NCBI RefSeq assembly: GCF_049243985.1
Contig: NC_135373.1
Location: 98,203,213 to 98,267,212 of the forward strand
DNA from: Paroedura picta
Taxonomy: Eukaryota; Chordata; Lepidosauria; Squamata; Gekkonidae
DNA: 64,000 nucleotides
Reading direction: 5' to 3'
The notes beneath the pieces are model-generated. The model did not search any database. It was given only the letters and a program-made list of their open reading frames with translations, and was not told the origin of the DNA. Positions within the stretch are counted from its first letter, which is position 1. Each line of letters begins with the position of its first letter. Of the stretch, positions 1-12,000 are shown one piece after another. The translations under genes were made by a program, and so were the position numbers.

Positions 1-42
1 AACCAAGATCCCCTGGGGATCCAAGGACGCAGAATCCTTAAG
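1..42 (+). CDS. NAGA: NAGA exon (3' part of an internal exon)
   Basis: Fourteen codons reading [14 protein letters not shown], then the donor GTAAGAG at 43. The exon begins before the window. NQDPLG is a hallmark of the GH27 family near the end of the catalytic barrel. Confidence 0.92.
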
Positions 43-2298
43 GTAAGAGTGGCCTGGATCCTGTGACTGGCTGAGCAAGTTATGTGACTCCTTGGAGCCC
101 AAATTTATATTCCTTCCCTAAGATTTTTTAACCTTAGAGGTTTCCTAGAGCAACCATTCTCAACGGGGATCATATGGCCCTCTGGGGGACTCTGGCACAT
201 TTGAAAGGGGTTACAGACTGGAAAATGTGAGAAGGGAAATCCAAAGGGTTTATGGGGGGCACGTAACTGAACCCATAAAATACCCTTTTTGTCACATATG
301 GCATTATTAATTGCTAGAAAGTTCAACCTCTTCAACCTCTGTCAGGGGAAAGAAAAGGAAATAATGTAATCTATTCCTTTGTGTGTGCTTGAATTAATGT
401 ATTCAAGAAAAAAAAGAATGCACATACTTCTCTTGGCTGAATGTTCTAGAAATATGTCATATATACCTATATATACCTATACATACATACATACATACAT
501 ATATGAATATGATGAGGTATGTTGAGTATAGTTAGTCCTCTTTTTTAGCCTAACTCATTTTGCAAGCAGCCAGTCTGCTGCAGGAACCAGAGATCTCCTA
601 AAAGGGCTGTGCCCCCAAAATGGCTGTCCTAGGGGATTCAAAGGCCCCAGGCAAGTGGAGGGTATAGTGGAAGTGTGTGTTTATTGGGGGGACAGCATTT
701 TTGCTAGTGACACATTGTTTTCCTAGGAGAAGTCTCTCATACACGTGTTCTTGAGGCCACTTTCCAACTCAGCCAGTGCGCTGGTTTTCTTCAGCCGGAG
801 GACAGACATGCCTTATCGCTACACCACCTCCCTCGCCAACCTCAATTATACACAAAATGCCATATATGAGGTAAGGAAAAGACCCTTTGCATCTCTTAGC
901 AGCTGCCATTCTAGCATGCTGGCTGTCAGGGTGGCTGCCCACTGTGGAATGAAGCCTCCAAGAACTCATGCTGTGTATACTGGGGATGCCATCTCAAAGG
1001 AGCCATCTGTGCATGTAGTGCTGCATTCTTAACATTATTCTTGGGGGAAATCTCCTTTCCACATCCCATTTATTGCCTTCAGACAGATTCTTGGCTTTGT
1101 GCTTTTTCTAGTTACCTTGCCTCAGATTCAGTGACTGCAGCTGAGCAAAAGTGTAGTAGGAACTTTAAATGAAGCCATGTTGGGTGCGTGCTTGGGATGA
1201 TAATGGGGGAAATATGAGACAGAAAAGCCTTTAATTCAACTAAACATCTGTTAAATTCAGAGACAGAAAGAAAAGGGGCAGATCTAGCTAATTCAATAAT
1301 ATAGAACTTAGGCAATGCAATGAAAAAACAATCGAACACATATTGAATACAATGGAGAACAATTAAACAGTTGGTCACACATGACGTATGTACATGTGAT
1401 GTGCCCTAAAGGAGGCAGGGAAAAAAGGAAGGATTGCAGATTGAAGAGGTAGGATAGGGCCTTAAGTAGAGTGCAGTGGCTAAGAGGAGAGGGAATATAA
1501 TGCCCAGGAGCTAACAGGGAACAGAATCAAAAGGAAGGGTGCTGATGGGAGAAAAGGAGGAGTCAGAGAGCCCAGAAGGCAAGAATGCACTGGGAGTGAG
1601 GACAACAGGGGGCAAGATAGATGAGGGGAGATCTGCACTTTGGTTCATACTGAAGTATGAGCATAAGTTAAATTATGGGGGTGGCAGGATTTGGCCATGG
1701 GTGAAAGTGAAAAGAACTGTATCAAGAGTCACCATGATGAAGGCGAGCCCAAAATGCAAGAATAAAGTTGGGTCTACACACACTACACTTGATCTTAGCC
1801 AAAAAGCTAAGAAGCGAATTGGGTCTGTTTATATCCATATTCATTCCTTTTACTTACAATAATGGGAACAAGACAGAAAACAGGTGTTAGCCTGCTGATT
1901 TAAGGTTCACAAGGAAGGCCTACGATGTTTCTTGAGTGGAGTGGAATGTAAGCACAACTTGTTCCTTCTGGCCTGGATAAGGAGTAGCCCTTGGCAATGC
2001 ACAAAACTTTGATACATGGCATAATAGCTTCCCTGAAAACCTGGCCGTCTCGTTGTAAGTTGGCATCTTATTACAGTCAGTTCCTCTCATGAGCCTCTGA
2101 TTTGATTACTCTGATTTGAATCTGCTGGAACCTGAGAGGACAGGCGGACTGGGGCTGATGCTGCTTCTTTGTTTTTGGCAGGTGCAAGATGTCTACACTG
2201 ATGAAATAATCAGTGGGTTGAAGATTGCTGACAATTTCACAGTAGTCATTAACCCCTCTGGGGTAGTAATGTGGTACGTCTACCCAACGACATACTAG
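1..2298 (+). CDS. NAGA: NAGA 3' part: alpha-N-acetylgalactosaminidase, last three coding exons
   Basis: Lysosomal glycoside hydrolase (GH27) that removes terminal alpha-GalNAc from glycoconjugates. Three exons are in the window: 1-42, 727-870 and 2182-2298, each bounded by GT/AG sites and joined in phase 0, giving the last 100 residues. The protein reads [14 protein letters not shown], then [20 protein letters not shown], then [13 protein letters not shown], and ends [11 protein letters not shown]. This follows the C-terminal beta-sandwich domain of vertebrate NAGA as I remember it. Two N-glycosylation sequons, NYT and NFT, sit where human NAGA has them. The catalytic barrel lies to the left of the window. 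The C-terminus is a few residues shorter than my recollection of human NAGA. It is transcribed toward WBP2NL (convergent). The alternative, alpha-galactosidase A (GLA), is less likely because the C-terminal motifs are those of NAGA. Confidence 0.95.
43..726. other. NAGA intron with hAT-like remnant and simple repeat
   Basis: Non-coding. About 150-300 resembles a decayed hAT-type MITE end (CCATTCTCAACGGGG). About 460-510 is a short ATAC/TACA simple repeat. Confidence 0.5.
727..870 (+). CDS. NAGA: NAGA penultimate coding exon
   Basis: The acceptor TTTTCCTAG ends at 726 and the donor GTAAGG starts at 871. The 144 nt give 48 in-frame codons including [12 protein letters not shown] and the sequon NYT. 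Confidence 0.95.
1781..1819 (-). pseudogene. U2 snRNA 5'-end fragment (retroposed)
   Basis: On the - strand it reads TTCGCTTCTTAGC..TTTTGGCTAAGATCAAGTG, matching about the first 40 nt of U2 snRNA with a few differences. An 8-bp direct repeat TTGGGTCT flanks it (1768-1775 and 1819-1826), as expected of LINE-mediated insertion. It is far too short to work as an snRNA gene. It lies in the last NAGA intron. Confidence 0.8.
2182..2298 (+). CDS. NAGA: NAGA last coding exon
   Basis: A pyrimidine-rich acceptor ends in GGCAG at 2181. The exon reads [18 protein letters not shown] and includes [14 protein letters not shown]. The stop TAG is at 2296-2298. Confidence 0.95.
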   Translation: MQDVYTDEIISGLKIADNFTVVINPSGVVMWYVYPTTY

Positions 2299-2578
2299 AC
2301 CAGCCATTCAGTTTATAAATTTGAAACCAAGAAGTTCCATCCTTCCCTATCAGGATATCAGAAGACCAAACGAATCCTGAGATGGTACAGCATCTTAGCT
2401 AACTTGGTGTAGCTGATAGTACCTACACTGAAAATAATCTATTTGTGGAATTTGGTATTTACGCATTGCTTCTAGGTATTAATGGAATCAATGTACATCT
2501 ACCTCAATGGGCTGAGGGAAAGTTAATTACTGGGAGAATCACTGCCTTAATGATTGCCTGATGTTTCATCATGTATAT

Positions 2579-2584
2579 ATTAAA
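2579..2584 (+). other. Candidate NAGA polyadenylation signal (ATTAAA)
   Basis: First common poly(A) signal variant downstream of the NAGA stop, giving a 3'UTR of about 300 nt. It lies before the SINE that starts near 2695. Inferred from motif and position only. Confidence 0.4.
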
Positions 2585-2694
2585 ATATTCACAGTGTTAT
2601 TTGGATAGCCTTAAACAGGAAATTTTAAAATCTTTGTACAATTCTGAATCAACTGCCCGGAGTTTTAATAACCAATGGGGAATATCTTCTCAGA

Positions 2695-2975
2695 TCTGCT
2701 TGGTGTGGTGGCTAGGACCATAGACTTCTAATCTAAACCAATTTGATTCCTTGTCCCCCCCCCCCCCCACATGCAACTAGCTGGGTGGCCTTGGGCTTGC
2801 CGCAACACTGAGAAAGCTGTTCTGACCGAGCAGTGATATCAGGGCTCTCTCAGCCTCACCCACCCCACAGGGTGTCTGTTGTGGGGAGAGGAAAGGGAAG
2901 GCGATTGCAAGCCTCTTTGAGACTCCTTCGGGTAGAGAAAAGTGGCACATAAGAACCAACTTTTCTACTAGGGCT
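2695..2975 (+). mobile_element. tRNA-derived SINE (GGTGTCTGTTGTGGGGAGAGG family)
   Basis: The head resembles tRNA A and B boxes (GTGGCTAGGAC and TTTGATTCC). The body shares GGTGTCTGTTGTGGGGAGAGG-type sequence and the tail AAGAACCAAC with copies at 18450 and 30163. A run of 14 C at 2755-2768 lies inside it. Confidence 0.75.
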
Positions 2976-4597
2976 ATATGCAAATTTTTCAAATGTGCAA
3001 TAGTAGTGGGGAAATTACTTTTAATAGGCAGGCATGTTGGGGAAATGGCCCAATATGCTTTCTTCCACCTCTGTTCTATAAATCTGTTTGGGGGAGGCTG
3101 AATGATATTTTCAAATGCAGCATTGTACCAGACCAAAGGTCCTTCTGGTCTACTAGCAGCCTGTCATATTCCACTTGCAAGGTATCCCTATTTGTCCCCA
3201 AGATCAGGAATTTAAGGAGACAAAAATCCATGTTCAAAAATTGCGTCAAGCAGAAATCATGAGTATGATTTATACTGCTCACATTAAACTGTGATTGGCT
3301 GGAGTTCCCGACTGCAAATGTACATGGACAAGACTAGCCTATTGTAATCTAGGATCAGGGTTTAAATCTCACCAGAGAATCTTTTCTCCAGTGCAAGAGG
3401 TTTTCCCAAGTCAATATGAGCCTATTTGCCACATAGCACTTTCCCCCTCTTGTACCAGGGTGGCTGTTTGGCACAAGGAGAAAGCACCATTTCTAATGAA
3501 GCAGAGGGGCAGGAGCATTCCACAAGCAGGCCAGTATGGAAACAAATTTCCACACCTCAGGGAATCTCATTCACATGTTGTCCTGCAACTTAGTTTACTT
3601 GTCAATTGTTGAAACAGATGTGGAATAAAAGGATTGTTCTAGAAACTATCACAATCCAAAAGGTTCAGAATAGAAACCTGGAAGCCCAGCACGCCAGGCA
3701 GGAGGATGCATTTCAGGATGCTGTTGCACTAGAAAAGGCATGTCAACTTTGTTACTATCAAGGTTTCTATTCTTTGAACAGCAATAATAAATTACTAATA
3801 TACCAGAATGTTTTTTAGAACACATGTTCTGCCTCTTAATGGAGGAGACCTCATTTTCACGTTCTAACTTTATAAGTTACCTTTCAAGTAGTAGCTTCTG
3901 GGGAATATATGTACCACCTTTGTTGCTATGAGGGGACAACAGTAACTCTAGATCCAAATGAACACACAACCCATTAACTCTGTTAGGATGCACTGCCATA
4001 TAACAGGAGAACAGCTATGAATGTCACCAGGGAGTGGGGGAAATTTCAGTAGTGAAACAGTAGGGCAGAACTTTGTTAATGCTGTATGATACAGATGTTA
4101 GTAACAAATTGGTACAAACTGAGCATGTGCAAGCCAAAATCAAGATTAACTGTTATTGGAAGATGCTGGTATTTGTCAACCATTTGGTGCTACTTTTTGC
4201 TTGTTTTCTTGTAACTTTTATGCATTTGTTCTACATTTGTCTACAGAATAAAAAATAATGTGAGACACTCCTCTGTTTGCATTGATGACTACTGAGCTAA
4301 AGGTATCTTCCAACCCCTATCAAAGACTCACAGAAGCCAAAAAGATTGGTGGTACTTGTTGATGTACAAGCAGTGCAGTATTGTTGTTACTATAGACAGT
4401 TCCCACAACCAAGAAGTAATTCTCTCCCTCCCCCTCCAGCAACCATCTCTGCACCAAGTACATTGAGCAGTCAACATATCAAAGCAGACAAAAGATTTCA
4501 ATACTTCTGTATTAAAGTGCAATCCAAAAATATTACAAACATGGCTAAATATTGTATTGTGGAAAGCTGTAAGCATCTTGGATTCTGGTTAAAAGGT
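2976..4597. other. Convergent intergenic stretch, no gene recognised
   Basis: Between the NAGA 3' end and the probable WBP2NL 3' end. Open frames here are short and match nothing I know. No clear repeat boundary was seen. Confidence 0.4.
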
Positions 4598-4603
4598 TTT
4601 ATT
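4598..4603 (-). other. Candidate WBP2NL polyadenylation signal
   Basis: AATAAA on the - strand about 1.43 kb downstream of the WBP2NL stop. It would make 4.6-6.03 kb the 3'UTR. Motif only; nearer variant signals may be used instead. Confidence 0.35.
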
Positions 4604-6033
4604 AGAAAAAGTTCCTCCCACATCTGTAACACTGAGCAACATGCTCGACTACTAGCAGGGGAAATTGATACCACAGTGTATCTTGCACTCTCGTGGAAAA
4701 AATAAGTTCTTGTCTGCTTAAGAAAATTCTCCAATTCCCCCCCCCCCACCAAAAGGAGCAAGAGTTCTTTTTAGCACTACATAAGTCAAGTTGCAGCTAA
4801 ACCGGACTCCTCTTAGCGATAGCTCTGTTAAGAAAGGCATTCTAACATAGGTTTCCAGAAAGTAGCACAAAGCTAAAAAAATATTTTAAAAATCACAGTT
4901 CTTGCCTTCCTTACTCAAAGTTAAGCTAGTTCATCCAGTACTGTCCCTTGCTCACATAGTTGTGCAATGCTTCTCATTACATTCACGCCCAGCTCAGCCT
5001 GCACAAAGGCCAAGCTGGAGAAATGGCTTCAAGTGTTCATCTCTGACAAGACACCTGGCTGCTATTGTGGACAAAGGAATGCTGAGCAAGGAGGGGACTG
5101 GTTCCCAGAAGACTTTCTGCAAAGCTCCCAATTGCAGGATGTCAGAGTTTATTCTACACCCTCGGCTTCATTATGTTTTGCTCTATTCACCAGGCTTCTA
5201 GTTCCTCAATGCTGTCACTTGGTTCCAGTCCACAGAAACAGATCTTCTGTCTGCCAGAACTTGGCCTCATTGAGATTTGAGACCACTTACTATGTCCCAC
5301 GTTCTGCAAAAAACAGGATATGCTTGAGATGCAGAGTCATAAGGAAAGCAACTGAGAATTCTAGTATATGGAATCTCTTAACATCTCAATACTTCTCTTT
5401 TACGAGTAATGAGAATCCAAAGAGCAAACAAAGCCTGTGTGTGATTTTGTGTGATTTCCCTCATGTAATTGAAGGTACAAGTAACAGCTACTGGTTATTT
5501 TCCTGTCTTTCCTTCCCCATCCACACCAATCCTGGCCTCTGTTCTAACTATCATGGCAGACTCCCCCCCCCCTTCCCAAGTCTACCAATGCCACCTACCC
5601 AGTAAGAAGCCTCCAACTTATTTTACAGGATTCCCTCTCATGCATTACACTGCACAGAATTAATATTTTTAAAACGCACTGCAATGATGCCAGTAGGCAT
5701 AAGACTTCTTTTATATTCTTATCTGTGCATTGTTTCAAAAGTGTTCTGCTTCCTGCAGAGTGAGCAATTCACTACTCCTTCAAACTAAAAGGCTGAAACA
5801 GTCACAGCATCCCTATCCTGGCCCCAGGAGAAAACCCAAAACAGTCAGGAAAATGTTGCTAACACTGTCATTTTGTATTGCCATGACAAGAGTCTAAGAG
5901 CTGTTGATGTTAAATCATCCAACATGGGAAATGTTATTGACACGGTATGATCTAGTAACGGAGAGCCAGAGGTGGTCGCAATTATGTCTTCAAGGGCAAA
6001 AACACACGAGGGAGGATTGTTACTGGGTCCCCG

Positions 6034-6081
6034 CTAGTTGTTTTTTTTCTCGCCAGGTGGAGAATAAGGAGGCGGCTGATC
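6034..6081 (-). CDS. WBP2NL: WBP2NL last coding exon, second PPPY motif
   Basis: Encodes [15 protein letters not shown] and stops at TAG (6036-6034). The acceptor TTTTTAG ends at 6082. It parallels the PPPYYPPEDKK ending of WBP2. Confidence 0.92.
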   Translation of the reverse strand, partial: DQPPPYSPPGEKKNN

Positions 6082-9000
6082 CTAAAAAGCAAAGAAAACA
6101 AAACTGCATCATCTCATTTTAGGCCCAGAATATTTGAGGTTAGTCTGTTCTCATTCCTTCTGTCCTGGCTGCTATTTATTGAAATTATTTTCTGGCAATG
6201 TCCTTTGTGAGAGTCCTTCGTTACAGTTCCTTATTATGCTCCAAGACAGACAAAACATATCAAGGTGAGAGTACTGGAATCATAAAGTATCTTGCTATTT
6301 CCACATTATGCAAAAGTAGTCCAGTATTGCCCAGAAAAATGCTGCCAGAAAAAAACACCTGCTTTTTTTTACCCCAGTTTTCACTACCCAAAGGAGCCCT
6401 AAAGCAGTTTACAAACACCTTTTCTTTCTCCGCAACAGACACCGTTCTGACAGAAGTGCTATGCGAGAAGAGCTCTAAGAGAACTGTGTCTAGCCCAAGA
6501 TTGGCCAGCTGGTTGCATGTGGAGAACTGGGGAATCAAACCCAGTTCTCCAGATTAGAGTTCACCACTCTAACCACCATACCACGCTGGCTCATTCAGGC
6601 CACATTACGCAATTTTATGTAATCTGTGTATGCTTGTTTTGAGAGTTCCAGTGTTATGTCTTAACATACCTCCTTCCTTTAAAGGGGGGAGGAATACATG
6701 GGAATACATCATTCAACTGCCAAGGGACTGTTTTTAAAACATACCCTAATGTTCTCAAGTTCTCTCACTCTTTGCACTAAGCGCCAATATCAGGTTGGCT
6801 TACAGCACTGTAAAAAGTTGGCTTGTATAACTTAACCATTTGTGCATTAGGCTCACCTTAGAAATATGAAAGGCTGGAAATGAAAGGGATTTTTCCTCTA
6901 CAATTTAGGCATAAACAGGATTTTCAAGATACTTTTTGTTCAGATGTAAATTATTTGGCAATCAAAATGTATTCATGAACACACTGTGTTATCAGAGTCC
7001 TATAGTTGAGCTTAATATCCAACATGCAAGCTGTTTCTGTCTAAATAGTAAACTTTTTTAAAACTACAGCATTTGTTTTCTACCTTCAACTGTTCCCCCT
7101 TCCTCTCGGATGGCAGAAAATTAAAGATACATGTGCAATGGTAATACAGGGTGTAGAAGTTTACAACTCTTCTTTAAAATATTGGATACACTTGCAATTT
7201 TTCTTATAGAAAATTTATTTATATTTTTAAATTGTATAGATATGCCAAAATGTGCAATGTTTATAGGCTGTTTAGATTATAAGCAATGCATTTTATGTGT
7301 TCAATTAGTTTTGGATTCAATAGGAAATTTCCCCTGAGCAGGAGAACAGAAAGTGTGTTTCTCCCTTAGACTGCAAAATTTCCAGATATTTTGCATGTCT
7401 AGTTCAGGTGCTTATGAGGGCAATCAGAAACCTAGCTCTTTTGATGGCATTGTTTTCCCCACCTTCTCCACCCCAAAGCTTACCTCCAGAGATTCCTTAC
7501 CATAGGCATGTAGACATTATGGGGATTGGCAGGGTTATAATATGCACTAGAAGTCTCAGGTGTTGCTTTGTTGCCACCTACAAAGTAAGGGAAGAATCAA
7601 GCAGAACATGTTCACAACTACATACACAGTTGAGACTCTTTGGTCTGTTTTGGCATCTTTTTCTGGATAAGACAAGAGAGGGCAGGTTCCTGCATTCTCT
7701 GTAGGAAGGAAACACAGCAAGTCTAGGCAGCCAGCACCATCAGAAGTTTGATTCTTAAACTGTGGTGACTTTGAGGGGCCGATAGGAGACTCTACAATGA
7801 TCACAAGGTCCAAATGACATCAAGAAGCATGTTAACAAAGTGGTAGGAATCCACACACAAGCACACACAGTTCCAATGCAACCCTTCTCCAAGATGAGGT
7901 AGCTACAAGGACTGCAACCAAAGTCGCCATTCTTGTTAGCAAATATTATACATTTGATAACATTTTGAGATTGTGACCAGTCTTTTCCTCCACAATTCCT
8001 CAGAATTAGTTATATTTTTTTATTATTATTACTATTGATTAAATTTACATTTATATATGTCAAACCCTGCCATAAGGTCAAGTAACACAAGCAGCACTGA
8101 CCCACCCCGATCCAACTGGCACCAGAGGTCATCCACCAGAGGTCATCCACCAGGGCAACCAGCACCGTTTCCATCCCATGGCCAAGCTGGAAGCCAGAAT
8201 GGATCTAGGACTGAAGCTTCATCTAAGAAGGCTAGTAATTGGTCCACGGCAGCCCTTTCAACCACTTCATTCATTCATTCGATTTATTTCCTGCCATTCT
8301 CAGCTAGCCGGATTGTGGCAGGTTCCATGATAAAACCCCCATACAAAAAAACTCCCACTAAAACCCCCAATAAAATTAACAAAAACAGTAAATAACTGCA
8401 TGGTGGTAAAGTAAGCCCACCTCTAGCCCAACCAATTTCCTGGAGGGTGCTGAAGACAAGATGCGCTGCCCCCATGGGTAATGGATCAACATAGTGGTAC
8501 ATCTTCCTCAGAAATGCAAGATGTGAGATGGGACAGTAGTTGGCTGGGTCACACAGATCCAATGATGGTTTCTTCAGTACTAGCCAGACCACTACCTCCT
8601 TCAGCTTACATATGAAACTGCCTTATACCAGGTCAGAGCACTGGTCCATCGAGTTTCATATTGTCTATTGAGACCACTAGTGGCTCTTCAGGTTCTCAGG
8701 TAGAGTTATTTCTCAAAATCGGACAGTTTGAATTATTTAAACAGAAGATGCCAAGGACCTTCCACATGCAAAGCATCTTCTCCAGTACTGAACTACAGTC
8801 CCTGCCCTTTATTGCTAGAGTAACGGGCTGAAAACATCACTGAGGAAATCAGAAGACTATATGTGGACAGTCCTTAACATATTCCCCTCCCAGCCCTTCC
8901 AGCCCTAAAAAGGTAAAGGTATCCCCTGTGCAAGCACCGAGTCATGTCTGACCCTTGGGGTGACGCCCTCCAGCGTTTTCATGGCAGACTCAATGCAGGG

Positions 9001-12000
9001 TGGTTTGCCAGTGCCTTCCCCAGTCATTACCGTTTACCCCCCAGCAAGCTGGGTACTCATTTTACCGACCTCGGAAGGATGGAAGGCTGAGTCAACCTTG
9101 AGCCGGCTGCTGGGATTGAACTCCCAGCCTCATGGGCAAAGCTTACAGACAGGTGCCTTACCACTCTGCGCCACAAGAGGCTCTTCCAGCCCTATTCCAC
9201 CTCTTATTGAAGATTAGCAGAATGCAGTACAAGAATTGTAGGAAATATGACAGAACAGAAGACAATTACTTATTCTCAACAGCTTACTGCATATACCTCT
9301 TCAACTGAGCACTTCTTGCTCAAAATCTAGGAAATGGTATGTAGGCAAAACCTGATGTTAATTTTAAACAAAAAAAAAGCCCTCAAGGTTTGTCTTACCT
9401 GGCATTCCAGGCTCTGTCCAGGTTGTAGGAGCTGAAGGGCCTGCGGCAGAAGGGTTAGGGTATGGGGGAGGAGGTGCCATATACATCCCACCTGGTGGTG
9501 GATACATGCCTGAAGAAAGAAGATATTGGGTGCCACATCAGTCAACATAAATATTAAAGCAGTATGCAACTGGTAGCAATTCTACATTAAATGTTATTCA
9601 CTTTCTCTTCCAGCAATAAGTCACCTTTTCCTAGAGCTGGAAGACCATTATACAAGATGCAAAGCCTACCCCAGTTCTGTCATTGTTTCCACTTAACTAT
9701 AAAGCATGTGCAAAGTGAAGCATCCTGTACTGGTATACTGTGGGAAATGATACAGTAAATCAAAGCATTCTATAGCATAAAGGTTATATGGACAAGCCTT
9801 TGTAACTGCCACTGGAACCCTTTTTACTGTTCTTAGGATATATTAATGATATAGTTTTGTGTTTTTTTTTTACAAAACACAAATATTATTTTTCTATTTT
9901 CTAAATTTCTACTAGTAGCAAAACACTGAAAACAAACTTCTCATAATAAAATAATTTCAAAGGAAGACTTTTGACAACACAATAATAAAATTGTTATTTG
10001 TAAAATACTTCAGGAAAGAGTGAAATCAGAAGTTACCACTACAGCATTGGGACAACTAGCTATACTTGAACAAATAAGTCCATTGTATATTTTATACTGT
10101 TATTATTGCAGTGTTCTTTACTCTTGTAATCTAAGCTTTATTGCACTGTATTACTGTAATGTTGTATGTATTATACTGTTTTACTGCATCATTTTCCAGT
10201 TTTGCACTCCTGTCTTAGTGTGTTCTGCATTGTTTTTAATTATGTAACTCACCCCTTTAAATAATCCATCATCTCAGCAGGAAAGGTAAACTATAGAATG
10301 AATAAATGTTACTTGTCTGAATGAGAGTAAATCGTGTGATAATGTAAAACAAAGAAGTGTTCATTATTTATTTATTTATATTTAATATAATGTGGATTGG
10401 TTTTAATAGGTGTGGATTGGTTTTAACTATGGGTTTTATTGCAATTTTATCTTGCAAACTGCTGTGAGCCTAAGAGAACGGCGGCATAAAAGTTTAATAA
10501 AATAAGTATTATTTATATTTAATATTATTTATATTTAATATTTATTATTGCTTGCAATAGGATATTTGAGGGTAAAGACTATTCCTTTTGTAACTGTTAG
10601 TCAGCCTTCTTTTCATGATTTGTATTTCTATAAGATTTATATTATGAAAAGATAATAATTATTTGAAGTATAAGTAAGTAATTGTGTCAGTCATTTCCAC
10701 TTCCAGGAATTTCTTTTTCTGTTTCCTCTCACTGGGGTGGGGTCATCCAATTACACTGAATGGGAGCAGGCAAAAGGAAGCACTTCTTACATCATGAAAT
10801 TGGTTTACAGAATTCAATGAAAGTGGCTATGGGAGCTTAAAAGATGATAAGAAAATGGGATGCCCAGAAGCACAAGACTAGCGTTATACTAGATGCTAAT
10901 ATAGTTGCAGTCTTAGCTTAACCCAAGACTTAGCTTACATTTTTACATATTTTTCATACACTTCTACAGTAAACACTGGGGGGGGGTATAATATTGCCTG
11001 TATCAACATGATACTAAGAAGTCAGCTAAAAGCACTCACCCGGAGGAGGTGCATACGGATATCCCATAGGTTGTGGAGCAGGTCCATATCCATTCATCTG
11101 TGCATGCATATAAGGGTATGGTCCAGCAGGTGGTGGTGGATGAACGTAAGTCCCTGGTACGTAACCTCCGGGAACAGGTGGATGAGGGATGTAACCCCCA
11201 GCTATATAGGCAAACCCGAAGCCAAAGGTCTGGAATGGCACCCCTCTGGAAGCTAAACAGGATATGAAAGCAAGAATTAGAGGGGAAAATGTTTCCATTA
11301 CATTTTGATAAGCAGTATGACTGTATCCATCATATTTGTCAGCTTAAGTCCTGAAATGGTTGCATAAACACCATATAACATATCAATTATTGTTGATTTT
11401 ATGAAACCCCCACTACGTTGACAGATGTTTGTCATCAGTACTGCACCTGCTGCAAGAATAGAACTTGAACAGAACTTGAGAATGAGAAGAAATAAGTCAA
11501 AGAGTGCAAAAAACATAAGCATGAAGTGGTGCAGAGTTTGGTTCTATTGCAAGACTATTTAGAGCACAGGTGTCAATGTCTGCTACTTACACCAGAGAGC
11601 AGCTACCAAACAATTAGGATTAGAGGAAAAGAGTTTTACCATCACTGGCCCGTTTGAACATGGCTTGCCCAAATTCGATGGCACCACCACCGCAGAAGCT
11701 CATCTTAAATGATGCTTGACCTTCCCATCCACCTAAGGGATATAATTGTGAGTCACTCAAGACATACCGGAATATAATACATTTAATAAATAAATTTAAA
11801 TCAAGGAAGGTTCTCAAGATAAATACTAGGATTGAATCTTCATGTTTCTTGACAAAACATTTAAAAGTGAGATAATTATGAAATTCAAATTTACAACTGG
11901 CGACGAACTACAATGTAAGCTCCAATGCACCCCAATGTCAAGTGTTGCTCCCACAAAACTAAGTTTCAATGAGATTTGTGCAAGGGCAGCACTTGGCCAA

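Noticed and set aside
1781-1819. Functional U2 snRNA gene
   Set aside because: Only about 40 of roughly 190 nt are present, with substitutions and no upstream snRNA promoter elements seen.
4967-5605. 212-codon + strand frame
   Set aside because: No recognisable motif, antisense to the probable WBP2NL 3'UTR, and composition like ordinary non-coding DNA.
6530-6594. tRNA gene (A/B box-like sequence)
   Set aside because: The tRNA-like part continues into a shared SINE body, and no complete cloverleaf was found.
8960-9217. Repeated protein-like frame containing [20 protein letters not shown] (also at 29613, 38268, 48817, 58775)
   Set aside because: It is the antisense translation of the Sauria SINE, not a gene family.
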